Shown here piece after piece: positions 1-8,235 of a stretch of DNA of 57,253 nucleotides (position 1 is its first letter; every line of letters begins with the position of its first letter). The translations under genes and the position numbers were made by a program. The stretch spans positions 1 to 57,253 of the forward strand of contig NZ_VUOB01000017.1 in NCBI RefSeq assembly GCF_008386585.1. The letters are read 5' to 3'. The notes below the pieces were generated by a model, which was not told the origin of the DNA, did no database searches, and worked only from the letters and a program-made list of their open reading frames with translations. The stretch is from Solihabitans fulvus. Its GTDB lineage: Bacteria; Actinomycetota; Actinomycetes; Mycobacteriales; Pseudonocardiaceae.

Positions 1-49
1 CGATCGGTGATCACGGCAGTCGGGTCGTCGACCGGTCGACCGCGCCCCA

Positions 50-1459
50 CTACACGGCCCTCGCCGTCGCGTCGAGGATCTCGGGCGCGACCATCGAGCA
101 GGTCAGCATGGCGCGTCCGGCGGCGACCAGCTCGGCCAGCGGGCCGGAGGTGGCCAGGATCTCCTTGCGGGCCAACGACTCGAAGTGCTCGTGGTCGACC
201 GGCCGGTCCCGGTGCCGCGAGTGCAACCCGATCAGCACGTCGATCCGCAGCACGCCGTCCGCGCCGGTCGTGGCCTCCCAGTCCATGGTCGGCGTCGAGC
301 TGTCCTCGGCCAGGTAGATGCCCTTCTCGTGCTGGAGGTCGCGCTCGTGGTGCACGAACGGCAGCGGGTCGACCGCGTCTTTGAGCTGCAACGGGGTGAG
401 GTAGTGGCGCTCGATGCCGCGCTCAACGGCAGCCGACTCCGGCGTGAGCCGCACCGCGTCGCGCAGCCTGCCGCCGAACAGGTAACGGTCGCGGCCGGTC
501 GCGTCGCAGACCCCGTCGATCTCCACGAGGTCGCCGGTGCGATACCGGAGCAGCGGCTGCCGCAGCGAGAACGGGGCGAGGTGGGTCAGCGTCAGCTCGC
601 CGATGCCCTCATCGACCCGCTGGCCGTTCCGGTCGGTGACCTCGACGAGGATCGTCCAGTTGAAGTGGTAGGCGGCGCAGTGCCGGCAGCGCATCCCGTA
701 GCTCTGGTAGAACTCGGTGCAGCCGTACATGTCCACGATGTCGCACTGCCAGAAGTCCCGCACCTTCCTCCGGTCCGACGCCGACAGGTGGAAGCCGCCG
801 TGCAGCACCGATTCGACGGCGATGCGGGCCGTGTCCACCTTGCGTTCGGCCAGGAAGAACGTCAGGCCGAGGATCGTCGGTGTCTGCGACCGCACCGAGA
901 TCAGCCGCTGCGCGTCGTTGCTGGAACCGTTGTCCAGCAACAGGTGCGCGGCCTCCTCGTAGTCCTGCTCGGAGACCAGTGGGAGCGCGATCGTCGCGTG
1001 TCGGTGCAGCTCGGGGATCGGCGCCGGCGCGCCGTGCGTCACGTCGATCGGCCGCAGCGCGATCGCGCGGTAGGGCCGAGGGGTCTTCGCGTACTGGAGC
1101 GCGCGCACGGCGTTGAGGTAGGCGTCCTCGCGCAGGTCGCTGTGCAGCACCTTGTGCCGGTCGGTGGTTCCGCCGGAGAAGTACAGGGCGTCGCTGCGGT
1201 ACTCGTCGACGAGCAGGCCGCCGCCGGCCCAGTCCAGTGTCTGGTCGAAGGTCGGCACGGCGCCGAGGTCGCGCCACGACGGGTCGCCCGCCGCGTGCAA
1301 CAGCTCGGCGTAGTGCGGGTTTCTGCTGTAAAGGTGCTTCGTGCTGTGCTCCCACAGCACGGTGGTGCGCTCGTCCGCCGGCAGCTCGGCGACCCGCTCC
1401 ACGTCCAGGCCCTCGTGCTCCCACAACAGCAGGCGGTTGTCCCGCTCCGCGTTCGACAT
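50..1459 (-). CDS. PaaK/LuxE-like AMP-forming ligase
   Basis: About 469 residues. The glycine/threonine ATP loop reads YFSGGTTDRHK (around residue 100), followed by DMYGCTEFYQS and LLRYRTGD, the order of motifs of the phenylacetate-CoA ligase branch of adenylate-forming enzymes. It should activate a carboxylic acid as an acyl-adenylate; the acceptor is not known. A cysteine pair (CRHC) follows the TEF motif and could bind metal. The ATG at 1459 is chosen because AAAGGA lies just upstream and because the frame upstream of it belongs to the neighbour. It starts 35 bp after an ATP-grasp gene and is probably co-transcribed with it. Substrate unknown; the family call is fairly sure, a specific CoA-ligase role is not. 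Confidence 0.75.
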   Translation of the reverse strand: MSNAERDNRLLLWEHEGLDVERVAELPADERTTVLWEHSTKHLYSRNPHYAELLHAAGDPSWRDLGAVPTFDQTLDWAGGGLLVDEYRSDALYFSGGTTDRHKVLHSDLREDAYLNAVRALQYAKTPRPYRAIALRPIDVTHGAPAPIPELHRHATIALPLVSEQDYEEAAHLLLDNGSSNDAQRLISVRSQTPTILGLTFFLAERKVDTARIAVESVLHGGFHLSASDRRKVRDFWQCDIVDMYGCTEFYQSYGMRCRHCAAYHFNWTILVEVTDRNGQRVDEGIGELTLTHLAPFSLRQPLLRYRTGDLVEIDGVCDATGRDRYLFGGRLRDAVRLTPESAAVERGIERHYLTPLQLKDAVDPLPFVHHERDLQHEKGIYLAEDSSTPTMDWEATTGADGVLRIDVLIGLHSRHRDRPVDHEHFESLARKEILATSGPLAELVAAGRAMLTCSMVAPEILDATARAV

Positions 1460-1494
1460 CTGCGTCCTTTCCCCCTTGTCGCCGGACCGGCGGG

Positions 1495-2655
1495 TCACCA
1501 GGACAGTCGAATGCGCTCGACGGCGGCCGAGTCGTCGTCGGCGATCACCACGCTCTGCAACATGCCGGTGCGGCCGATGTTGATGACGCGCTCGGTGGAC
1601 TTCCGCGCCATCGCGCCGACGACCTCGCCGCCGAGCAGGAACACCGAGAGGTCGCCGAACAGCCCGGCCTCCGGGTCGTGCCGCAGTTGCAGGCGATCCT
1701 GGAGCAGCCATGGCGTCCCGGAGCGGACCGCCGCGTCGACCGCGCCTGCCCAGTCCGCGTCGCCGCACAGCGCGCCGACCACGATTCCCTCGCCCCTGGT
1801 CAGGTTTGTCGGCTTCAGCACGGCCGACTCCCTCGACCGCCAGGCGAGCAGCTCGGCGACCGATCGGCCGGTAACCTCGATCGAGGCCGGCCCGACCGGC
1901 GTGACACTGGTCTCGGACACGTGCGCCACGAACGACTTGTCCTCCACGAAGGTCATCGCGTCGAACGGCGAGAAGGACGGCAGGTCGCCGACGGTCCTGG
2001 CGACCGCGTCGGGGTCGAGCAGCAGCCGCAACGGGTCGCTCTTCCAGTACAGGCCGGTCGGCCGGTAGTCGGCCATGGCCGCGCCGCCGTCGCGCAGCGG
2101 ATCGGTGATGATCGCGTCGCCGCCGAGTTCCTGGATCTCCCCGGCGAGGGTGTCCAGCTCGAAGGCGTAGTCCGAGCCCCACGTGACGATGGCGACCCGT
2201 TCCCCCAGTTCCCGCATCAGGAACTCGGCGAACCGGGTGCGTGCCGGTGCGACCGAACGGCCGTACGAGTCGGCGCCCATCTTCTCCGCCACCCTGGGGG
2301 TGAACAGGAATCCGCCGGGGCAGGCGGTGTTGAACTCGAGGACCCTCGGCTCGCCGTCCCCGGTCCAGGCCAGGTCGAGGCGCATGATCGGGATCTCGCC
2401 GGTGTACAGCCCGCGCCGCAGGGCCTGGTCGAGCAGCGGGCCGTAGCGGTCCGCGAGCCAGGCGGGCCGCTCGGTCACGCCGTCGACGATCCGGTTCACC
2501 GCCGCCTGGGTGGCGTCCCATACTCCCTCGGCGAAGTCGGTCAGCGCCGCCCACTCGTCGCCGGTCAGCGCCAGTGGCCGACGGGAGAACGGGAACGGCC
2601 GCCCTTCCAGCTCCAGATCGCCCGATGTCACTGCGGAATCTTGCGCACCTTGCAT
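1495..2655 (-). CDS. ATP-grasp superfamily ligase-like protein
   Basis: About 386 residues. The segment VLEFNTACPGGFLFTP and the later SAVLKPTNLTRGEGIVVGA resemble the metal/ATP-binding parts of ATP-grasp ligases, with a layout reminiscent of glutathionylspermidine-synthase-like members. Such enzymes form amide bonds through an acyl-phosphate. The ATG at 2655 was preferred over an earlier ATG at 2781 because conservation-like sequence begins there; the ribosome site is weak. It precedes the PaaK-like ligase by 35 bp, giving two different carboxylate-activating enzymes in one unit. No dedicated carrier protein, peptide or regulator is visible beside it. Exact substrate unknown. Confidence 0.65.
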   Translation of the reverse strand: MQGAQDSAVTSGDLELEGRPFPFSRRPLALTGDEWAALTDFAEGVWDATQAAVNRIVDGVTERPAWLADRYGPLLDQALRRGLYTGEIPIMRLDLAWTGDGEPRVLEFNTACPGGFLFTPRVAEKMGADSYGRSVAPARTRFAEFLMRELGERVAIVTWGSDYAFELDTLAGEIQELGGDAIITDPLRDGGAAMADYRPTGLYWKSDPLRLLLDPDAVARTVGDLPSFSPFDAMTFVEDKSFVAHVSETSVTPVGPASIEVTGRSVAELLAWRSRESAVLKPTNLTRGEGIVVGALCGDADWAGAVDAAVRSGTPWLLQDRLQLRHDPEAGLFGDLSVFLLGGEVVGAMARKSTERVINIGRTGMLQSVVIADDDSAAVERIRLSW

Positions 2656-3059
2656 GTCGTTGGCACCCCAGGGTCGGCGGTCGAGGACATATCCAGTTCG
2701 CACGGTGGGACCGTTGCCGGTTCCGAGCGTATGGATGTCCGTCGCGTCCGACACCGCAAGAACTGCGGCACACGACCGCAACGGTAGGCGCCCGGCACCA
2801 CAGTGTTAGCGCGGACGATGTCGACGAGGGCGGCTCACCGGTATGGTCGCGACCGGCGCGCACCGCAGAAGAGTTCTCCTTGCGCCGCAGCCATTTCGGA
2901 CCTGGGGTTCCGCTTTCAGCTGGCGGCGCAGCAGGATCTGGTGCCGTGCAATGACAACGGCGGCTGCCGGCACGCTGGCGACGGCGCGGAGAGCGGGCCT
3001 GATCGGCGCGGCCCGACTGGTGTCATGAAGGGATCATTCAAGGCCTGTTCGTGCCGTGC
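2656..3059. other. intergenic region without a recognisable gene
   Basis: About 400 bp between the ATP-grasp start and the amidase terminator. Open frames exist on the plus strand but have no ribosome site, no recognisable motif and biased shadow composition. It must hold the promoter of the ATP-grasp/PaaK-like unit, which I cannot place with confidence. Confidence 0.5.
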
Positions 3060-3101
3060 TCGCCGCTGCGCCGGATGCGCGACATCCCGGCACAGCGGCG
3101 A
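3060..3101 (-). terminator. hairpin downstream of the LmbE amidase gene
   Basis: Arms TCGCCGCTGCGCCGG (3060-3074) and CCGGCACAGCGGCGA (3087-3101) pair with one mismatch around a 12-nt loop, 14 bp past the stop of the minus-strand amidase gene. There is no U tract, as is common in actinomycetes. Confidence 0.5.
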
Positions 3102-3114
3102 GAACAGCTCCCGA

Positions 3115-3909
3115 CTACAGCCCGGCCAGCAGGTCGGTCTCGGTGATGCCGGGGCCCTGGCCCTCGCGGATGAACCACTCGGTGCCGAAGGCGTACCGGA
3201 AACCCTCGTCCGGCATGGCGAGGAAGAACGACTGCTCGCTGATCTGGCTCGCGTGCGCGCGCATGGCGCGCCGCTTGTACTCGATGTAGTCGGTCACGTC
3301 GACCGCCGCGGTGAGCACGCTCTCCGGCTTGCCGAACTCCTGGTCGCCGTCCATGTCGGGCATTTCCATGCCCGACTCGGCGGCCTGGTCGGCGAGCGCC
3401 TTCATGCCGCGCTCCATGTGGTCGCGGTTCATCGTGTTCTGGTACACCCTCGGCGTGCCGGCCAGCTCGGCCGCGCGCGTGCCGACGCGGTGCACCTGGA
3501 TGTGGTCGGGGTGCCCGTAGCCACCGTTGTCGTCGTAGATGGTGAGCACGTCGGCGTTCTCCTCGCGGAGGATGGCGGCCAGCTTCTCCGCAGCCTCCTC
3601 GACGTCGGCCGTCCAGAACGACCCCGGCAGGTCGTTGGTCGGCGTGCCGATCATCCCGGAGTCCACGTAGCCGAGGAACTCCACCCGCTGCACACCAAGA
3701 ATGTCGGCCGCGGCCTGCGTCTCCACGACGCGCCGCTGCCACAGCTCCTCGCCGTCGTCGAGGAATCCGTCGTCCACCTCGCCGTGCTCGCCCCGGGTGG
3801 CCACCACGAGCACGACGCGGTGCCCCTCCTCGGCGGCCTTGCGCATGACACCGCCGCAGGCGATGCACTCATCGTCGGGATGGGCGTGAAAGGTAACCAA
3901 TGTGGCCAT
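3115..3909 (-). CDS. LmbE/PIG-L family deacetylase, Mca/MshB-like
   Basis: About 264 residues. The N-terminus contains the zinc-binding HAHPDDE motif and a later GGYGHPDHIQVH supplies the third ligand, as in mycothiol deacetylase MshB and mycothiol S-conjugate amidase Mca. Those enzymes hydrolyse an N-acyl bond on a GlcN-Ins scaffold, in mycothiol biosynthesis or detoxification. The ATG at 3909 is chosen because the PIG-L fold begins with the next residues; the frame upstream is arginine-rich noise. No mycothiol genes are adjacent, so the exact substrate cannot be told from context; Mca is slightly favoured by overall look. It stands alone between a terminator and a divergent/convergent small membrane gene. 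Confidence 0.85.
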   Translation of the reverse strand: MATLVTFHAHPDDECIACGGVMRKAAEEGHRVVLVVATRGEHGEVDDGFLDDGEELWQRRVVETQAAADILGVQRVEFLGYVDSGMIGTPTNDLPGSFWTADVEEAAEKLAAILREENADVLTIYDDNGGYGHPDHIQVHRVGTRAAELAGTPRVYQNTMNRDHMERGMKALADQAAESGMEMPDMDGDQEFGKPESVLTAAVDVTDYIEYKRRAMRAHASQISEQSFFLAMPDEGFRYAFGTEWFIREGQGPGITETDLLAGL

Positions 3910-4003
3910 GGCGCGACGGTACGCGACCCGACCGACAGAACCGCCACAACCGGCGTCAGCGCTGACTCGCCTGGCCGTCGGACCACTCACGATGCGCCTC
4001 TCG

Positions 4004-4396
4004 CTACCGTGCTCGGGCCGCCGCGCGCTCGCCGGCAGGCGCGAGCCAGAGGTACAGCGGGGGCAGCGCAAGCTCGAGGGCCATCAGCACGAGCTGGAAC
4101 CAATGCGGCGGCCCGTAGATGGCGATGGACAGGACCCGGCCGACCCCGCCGAGCAGCAGCAGGCCGGCGAGCCAGCGGACCACCCGTGCCGGGATCGGCG
4201 ACTGCCGGGCCGCCCAGACCCAGGCGAGCCCGTAGCCGAGGAAGATCGCGCCGTAGAACCGTTCCCGGCTGTCGACGGTCACGCCGGCCCCGCCCAGACC
4301 CGGTTCGGAGTCGATGCCGAGGGCGAGGTGGGCGGCGCCGATCGCCACGTTGACGACTCCCATGATCAGCACGAGCCACTTGAGAAGCCGGACCAT
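4004..4396 (-). CDS. small integral membrane protein, DUF4345-like
   Basis: About 130 residues with four predicted membrane helices (residues roughly 3-22, 48-66, 75-92 and 100-120), a charged C-terminus rich in Arg/Ala, and no catalytic motif. The spacing of helices and the GI.SEPGLGG.. region resemble DUF4345 proteins, which have no known reaction. The ATG at 4396 is chosen as the first with hydrophobic sequence directly behind it. It is divergent from a TetR gene and the shared 92-bp gap holds two similar operators, so it is probably the TetR target. Confidence 0.75.
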   Translation of the reverse strand: MVRLLKWLVLIMGVVNVAIGAAHLALGIDSEPGLGGAGVTVDSRERFYGAIFLGYGLAWVWAARQSPIPARVVRWLAGLLLLGGVGRVLSIAIYGPPHWFQLVLMALELALPPLYLWLAPAGERAAARAR

Positions 4397-4414
4397 GACC
4401 ACTCGCCCCCTCAT

Positions 4415-4444
4415 CGCCTTAGTAGACATGTGCCTACTAAGGCG
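4415..4444. promoter_or_regulatory. TetR operator 1 (perfect inverted repeat)
   Basis: Arms CGCCTTAGTAG and CTACTAAGGCG are perfectly complementary over 11 bp around an 8-bp spacer ACATGTGC. It lies between the divergent DUF4345-like and TetR genes. Confidence 0.75.
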
Positions 4445-4458
4445 CAACGTAGGACCGC

Positions 4459-4473
4459 TAGTAGACACGTGTC
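4459..4473. promoter_or_regulatory. TetR operator 2 (related half-site)
   Basis: TAGTAGACACGTGTC repeats the left part of operator 1 (TAGTAGACATGTG) exactly 39 bp further on, and contains the palindrome GACACGTGTC. It is 16 bp before the TetR ATG, suitable for autoregulation. Confidence 0.6.
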
Positions 4474-4488
4474 AAGTACCATCCGAGC

Positions 4489-5094
4489 ATGACGACCCGC
4501 CGCAGGCTCGACCCCGCCGAGCGCCGCGGCCAGCTGCTCGACGTCGGCGCGCAGCTGTTCGCGGCGAAGCCCTACGACGACGTGCTGATGGAGCACGTCG
4601 CCGACCAGGCCGGCATCTCCCGCGCGCTGCTCTACCGCTACTTCCCGAACAAGCGGGACCTCTTCGCCGCGATCTTCCAGCGGGCCACGGACCGGCTGCT
4701 GGCGGCGACGAAGGTCGACCCGGCCGTGCCCATGGTGGAGTACCTGACCGCCGGCCTCGACCTGCACATCGACTACTACGTCGAGAACCGGAACACCGTG
4801 CTCGCCGCGAACCGGGTGCTCGCCGGCGACCCGGTGATCCAGGCCATGATCACCAGCGAGCTGGCCGTGCTACAGGGACGGCTGCTCGACGCGACCGGGC
4901 TCACCGACCACGCCAGGGAGGTCGTGTCGGCGGTGCTGATGAGCTGGTTGGTGTTCGTCCGCGTCCTGTGCGTCGACTGGCTGACCAACGAGGCGTTCTC
5001 CCGCATCGAGCTGCGCGACCTGTGCGTCGGCGCGCTGACGGGCGCGCTCGGCGCGGTCGTCGACCTCGACCTGCTCGCCGGTGGCGCCGGCTGA
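4489..5094 (+). CDS. TetR family transcriptional regulator
   Basis: 201 residues. The N-terminal helix-turn-helix (residues about 10-56) shows the family pattern A..LF...PYDDVLMEHVADQAGISRALLYRYFPNKRDLF. The C-terminal ligand/dimer domain is helical and unspecific. It is expected to repress itself and the divergent small membrane gene through the two operators in between. The ligand is unknown. Confidence 0.9.
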   Translation: MTTRRRLDPAERRGQLLDVGAQLFAAKPYDDVLMEHVADQAGISRALLYRYFPNKRDLFAAIFQRATDRLLAATKVDPAVPMVEYLTAGLDLHIDYYVENRNTVLAANRVLAGDPVIQAMITSELAVLQGRLLDATGLTDHAREVVSAVLMSWLVFVRVLCVDWLTNEAFSRIELRDLCVGALTGALGAVVDLDLLAGGAG

Positions 5095-5182
5095 CCGCAC
5101 TGAGCGCTCGAACCAGGCGGATCGAGTTCCGCAAACTTGGCTTCACCAGGCGAAACGACGCGGCCCGACCTAAGGTCCAGCT

Positions 5183-6286
5183 GTGGAACTGCCTGTCATG
5201 CCACCGGTGCGGCCGATGCTGGCCAAGGCCGTGCACGAGGTGCCGCGCGCACCGGGACTGGTGTACGAGCCGAAATGGGACGGGTTCCGGTGCATCGTGT
5301 TCCGGGACGGCGACGAGCTCGAACTGGGCTCCCGCAACGATCGGCCGTTGACCCGCTACTTCCCCGAGCTCGTCGAGCTGCTGTCGGCGGCGCTGCCGCC
5401 CCGGTGCGTCGTGGACGGCGAGATCGTGGTCGTCACCGGCGGCGGCCTCGACTTCGACACCCTCCAGAACCGGCTGCACCCGGCCGAATCGCGGGTGCGC
5501 AAGCTCGCCGCCGAGACGCCGGCCAGCTTCGTGGCCTTCGACCTGCTCGCGCTCGGCGACCGCGACCTCACCGCCGAGCCGTTCGCCGACCGGCGCGCGC
5601 TGCTTGAGGGAATCCTCGGCGGGGAGCTGGCCAGGATCCACATCACCCCGGTGACCGCCGACCCCGACGTCGCCGTCGACTGGTTCACCCGGTTCGAGGG
5701 CGCCGGCTTCGACGGCGTGATGGCCAAGCGGTCCGACCTGCCCTACGAGCAGGACAAGCGCGTGATGTGGAAGGTGAAACACGAGCGCACCGCCGACTGC
5801 GTGGTGGCCGGGTTCCGCTGGCACAAGGACGGCGCGGGCGTCGGCTCGCTGCTGCTCGGGCTGTTCGACGACGCCGGCACCCTGCACCATGTCGGCGTGG
5901 CCAGCAGCATGACCGCCGCCCGCCGCGCGGAACTCGTCGACGAGCTCGCGCCGCTGCGGGTGGACGCGCTCGAGACGCATCCCTGGCGGGAGTGGGCGGT
6001 GGCCCAGGCCGAGGCGACCGGCCGGATGCCGGGCGGGCTGAGCCGTTGGAGCGGCAAGAAGGACATGTCCTGGGAGCCGCTGCGGCCGGAGCTGGTCGCC
6101 GAGGTCCGCTACGAGCACGTGCTGTCGGGTCGGTTCCGGCACGGCGGCCGGCTCGTCCGCTTCCGGCCGGACCGCACGCCGGAGTCGTGCACCTACTCGC
6201 AGCTCGACCAGGTCGCGCCCGCCGAGCTGGCCGCGCTGTTCGGGCGGGCTGCGCTGTTCGGGTCGGAAGGGGAGCCGAGGCCATGA
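5183..6286 (+). CDS. ligC: ATP-dependent DNA ligase, LigC type
   Basis: 367 residues, the size of stand-alone LigC rather than the multidomain LigD. The nucleotidyl lysine motif is EPKWDGFR (around residue 30-37); VAFDLL, FDGVMAKR and MWKVKHERTADC are the later nucleotidyltransferase motifs, followed by an OB-fold domain. It seals nicks using ATP. Translation may begin at GTG 5183 or ATG 5198 in the same frame. Its stop overlaps the start of the primase-polymerase gene (ATGA), so both are made together; this ligC-Prim-PolC pairing is known from mycobacteria, where it serves gap-filling excision repair. Confidence 0.9.
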   Translation: MELPVMPPVRPMLAKAVHEVPRAPGLVYEPKWDGFRCIVFRDGDELELGSRNDRPLTRYFPELVELLSAALPPRCVVDGEIVVVTGGGLDFDTLQNRLHPAESRVRKLAAETPASFVAFDLLALGDRDLTAEPFADRRALLEGILGGELARIHITPVTADPDVAVDWFTRFEGAGFDGVMAKRSDLPYEQDKRVMWKVKHERTADCVVAGFRWHKDGAGVGSLLLGLFDDAGTLHHVGVASSMTAARRAELVDELAPLRVDALETHPWREWAVAQAEATGRMPGGLSRWSGKKDMSWEPLRPELVAEVRYEHVLSGRFRHGGRLVRFRPDRTPESCTYSQLDQVAPAELAALFGRAALFGSEGEPRP

Positions 6287-7308
6287 CCGACCGCGTCACG
6301 ATCGACGTCGGGGGCACCGAGGTCACGGTGTCCCACCCGGACAAGGTGTTCTTCACCCAGCGCGGCGAGACCAAGCTCGACCTGGTCCGCTACTACCAGG
6401 CGGTGGCCGAGCCGTTCCTGGCCACCGCGCGCGGGCGCCCGCTGCTGCTCGAACGGTATCCGGACGGCGCGAGCGGCAAGTCGTTCTTCCAGAAGCGGGT
6501 GCCGAAGTCGGCACCGCCGTGGCTCACCACCACCGTGGTGGCGACCCCGAACGGCACCCAGAGCGACGCGCTCGTCGCGGCCGACCTCGCCCACATCGTC
6601 TGGGCGGTGAACCAGGGCTGCCTCGGCTTCCACGTGTGGCCGGTGCACGCCGACACCCCGGAGATCACCGACGAGCTGCGGATCGACCTCGACCCCTCCC
6701 CCGGCGTGAAGTTCCCGCAGATTCGGGACGCCGCCGTGGCCACCAGGGAGCTGCTCGGCGAACTCGGCATCCGGCCGCACGTGAAGACGACCGGATCGCG
6801 CGGCCTGCACATCTACGTGCGCCTGCTGCCGCGCTGGGACGGCTACCAGGTGCGCGCGGCCGCGGTGGCGCTGGCGCGGGAACTGGAGCGCCGACACCCC
6901 GAGCTGATCACCGCGGCCTGGTGGAAGGAGGAGCGGGGCAGCAGGGTGTTCGTGGACTTCAACCAGAACGCCCCGCACAAGACGGTGTTCGGCGCGTGGT
7001 GCGTGCGGCCGAGGGTCGGCGCGCAGGTGTCGACGCCGATCAGCTGGGACGAGTTGGCCACGATCGAGCCCGACACGCTCACGATCGCCACCGTGCCGGC
7101 GCTGGTCGCCGAGCGGGGCGACCCGTGGGCCGGGATGAACGAGCGCCCGCAGTCGATCCAGCCGCTGCTGGACATGTCCCGCGACGACCTGGCCGGTGGG
7201 CTCATGGACGCGCCGTGGCCGCCGGTGTATCCCAAGCAGCCCAACGAACCGCCGCGCGTCGCGCCGAGCAGGGCCAAACGCGACCGGGTGGACGACCAGG
7301 CCGGCTAG
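6283..7308 (+). CDS. LigD-type primase-polymerase (Prim-PolC-like)
   Basis: 341 residues. An archaeo-eukaryotic primase/PolDom fold is shown by the catalytic pair in LRIDLDPSPG (residues about 136-145), the TTGSRGLHIYV motif and the third acidic residue in RVFVDFNQNAPHKT. Length and partner fit the stand-alone Prim-PolC proteins that add ribo- or deoxynucleotides to short gaps. It is translationally coupled to ligC through ATGA. No ku gene is present in the window, so a role in end joining is not supported here; repair of gapped DNA is the more likely function. Confidence 0.88.
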   Translation: MTDRVTIDVGGTEVTVSHPDKVFFTQRGETKLDLVRYYQAVAEPFLATARGRPLLLERYPDGASGKSFFQKRVPKSAPPWLTTTVVATPNGTQSDALVAADLAHIVWAVNQGCLGFHVWPVHADTPEITDELRIDLDPSPGVKFPQIRDAAVATRELLGELGIRPHVKTTGSRGLHIYVRLLPRWDGYQVRAAAVALARELERRHPELITAAWWKEERGSRVFVDFNQNAPHKTVFGAWCVRPRVGAQVSTPISWDELATIEPDTLTIATVPALVAERGDPWAGMNERPQSIQPLLDMSRDDLAGGLMDAPWPPVYPKQPNEPPRVAPSRAKRDRVDDQAG

Positions 7309-7349
7309 CGCCTTCGCAGGACCAACCGCTTCGCTCCAGGGAGGCGTCC

Positions 7350-8156
7350 TCAGGAGATCGCGTCGACGAGTGCCGTGAGGGCGCGCACGACCGTGTCGAT
7401 GCCGGCCGTCGGCTCGCCGCCCGGCTCGACCAGGTAGCCGTCCCGGCGGATCTCCACCATCAGCGCCGACACCTCCCGGACCGTCCCGTAGTGCTCCAGC
7501 GGGACGTAGCAGCCGGCGAAGGGCGTGTTCACGTCCAGGTCCCCGCACCGGGCGAACGCGTCGAACGCCGCGTCGCGCAGCCGTTCTGGCGTGTGGAAGG
7601 GATCCACACCGAGGCAGACGGCCGGTCGATTGTCGGACGCGTGCAGCTCGTAGGGCAGTGCGGCGCTCGGGTAGGAGTGCACGTCGATGATCACGACGTG
7701 TCCCACCTCGGCCAGCCTGGCCCGCACCAGGTCGGTCATCGCGGCGGCGTAGGGCCGGTAGTGCCTGGCCAGCAGGTCCTCGACGTGCACGGGGTCGTCC
7801 TCGCGCAGCACCGCGCCGTGCGAGGTCCGCAGGTACACCGCGCCCATCCCGACCGACCGCATCTCCTCCCGGTCGTCCGGGAACCGCTCGGGGTCGATCA
7901 CCAGGCGCGACAACAGGTTCGCGAACGTCCAGGGCGCCGTCCGCGCCGCGTGGGCCGCGCGGGCGGCGATGAGGCCGGTGTGCGCGTCGGTCAGGTGGTC
8001 CAGCTCCCGCGACAGCTCGTCGTCGTCCAGCACGATCCGTTCGCGCGCGGACGGCGGGATCGCCCGCGCGCCGTGCGGCACGTGCAGGATCACCGGCGAA
8101 CCGGCATCTCCTGGCGTGACGCGGAATCTCGGCCCTGACGTGTCCTCGGTGCGCAC
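7350..8156 (-). CDS. N-formylglutamate amidohydrolase family protein
   Basis: About 268 residues. SPVILHVPHGAR near the N-terminus, DAHTGLIAARAA, then HVVIIDVHSYPSAALPYE and VEIRRDGYLVE match the zinc hydrolase fold of N-formylglutamate amidohydrolases, which release formate from N-formylglutamate at the end of one histidine-degradation route. No hut gene is near, so another N-acyl substrate is possible. GTG 8156 is used as start; an ATG at 8237 in the same frame would overlap the divergent PHP gene. It converges on the primase-polymerase gene with 41 bp between stops. Confidence 0.75.
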   Translation of the reverse strand: MRTEDTSGPRFRVTPGDAGSPVILHVPHGARAIPPSARERIVLDDDELSRELDHLTDAHTGLIAARAAHAARTAPWTFANLLSRLVIDPERFPDDREEMRSVGMGAVYLRTSHGAVLREDDPVHVEDLLARHYRPYAAAMTDLVRARLAEVGHVVIIDVHSYPSAALPYELHASDNRPAVCLGVDPFHTPERLRDAAFDAFARCGDLDVNTPFAGCYVPLEHYGTVREVSALMVEIRRDGYLVEPGGEPTAGIDTVVRALTALVDAIS

Positions 8157-8235
8157 CCGCTCATTGTGATCGACGGCGAGCGGGAAGCGCCGGCCGCCGT
8201 GCGGGGTCGCGTCGAATGCGGTATGCCATGACCAC

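Noticed and set aside
50..2863. Single 937-residue fusion protein on the minus strand
   Set aside because: Only its last half (from 1459) makes sense; the first half is a shadow of the ATP-grasp gene, which lies in another frame with its own start and ribosome site.
2782..3060. Plus-strand ORFs in the first long gap as possible small genes
   Set aside because: No ribosome site, no recognisable sequence and they run into the antisense of the LmbE gene.
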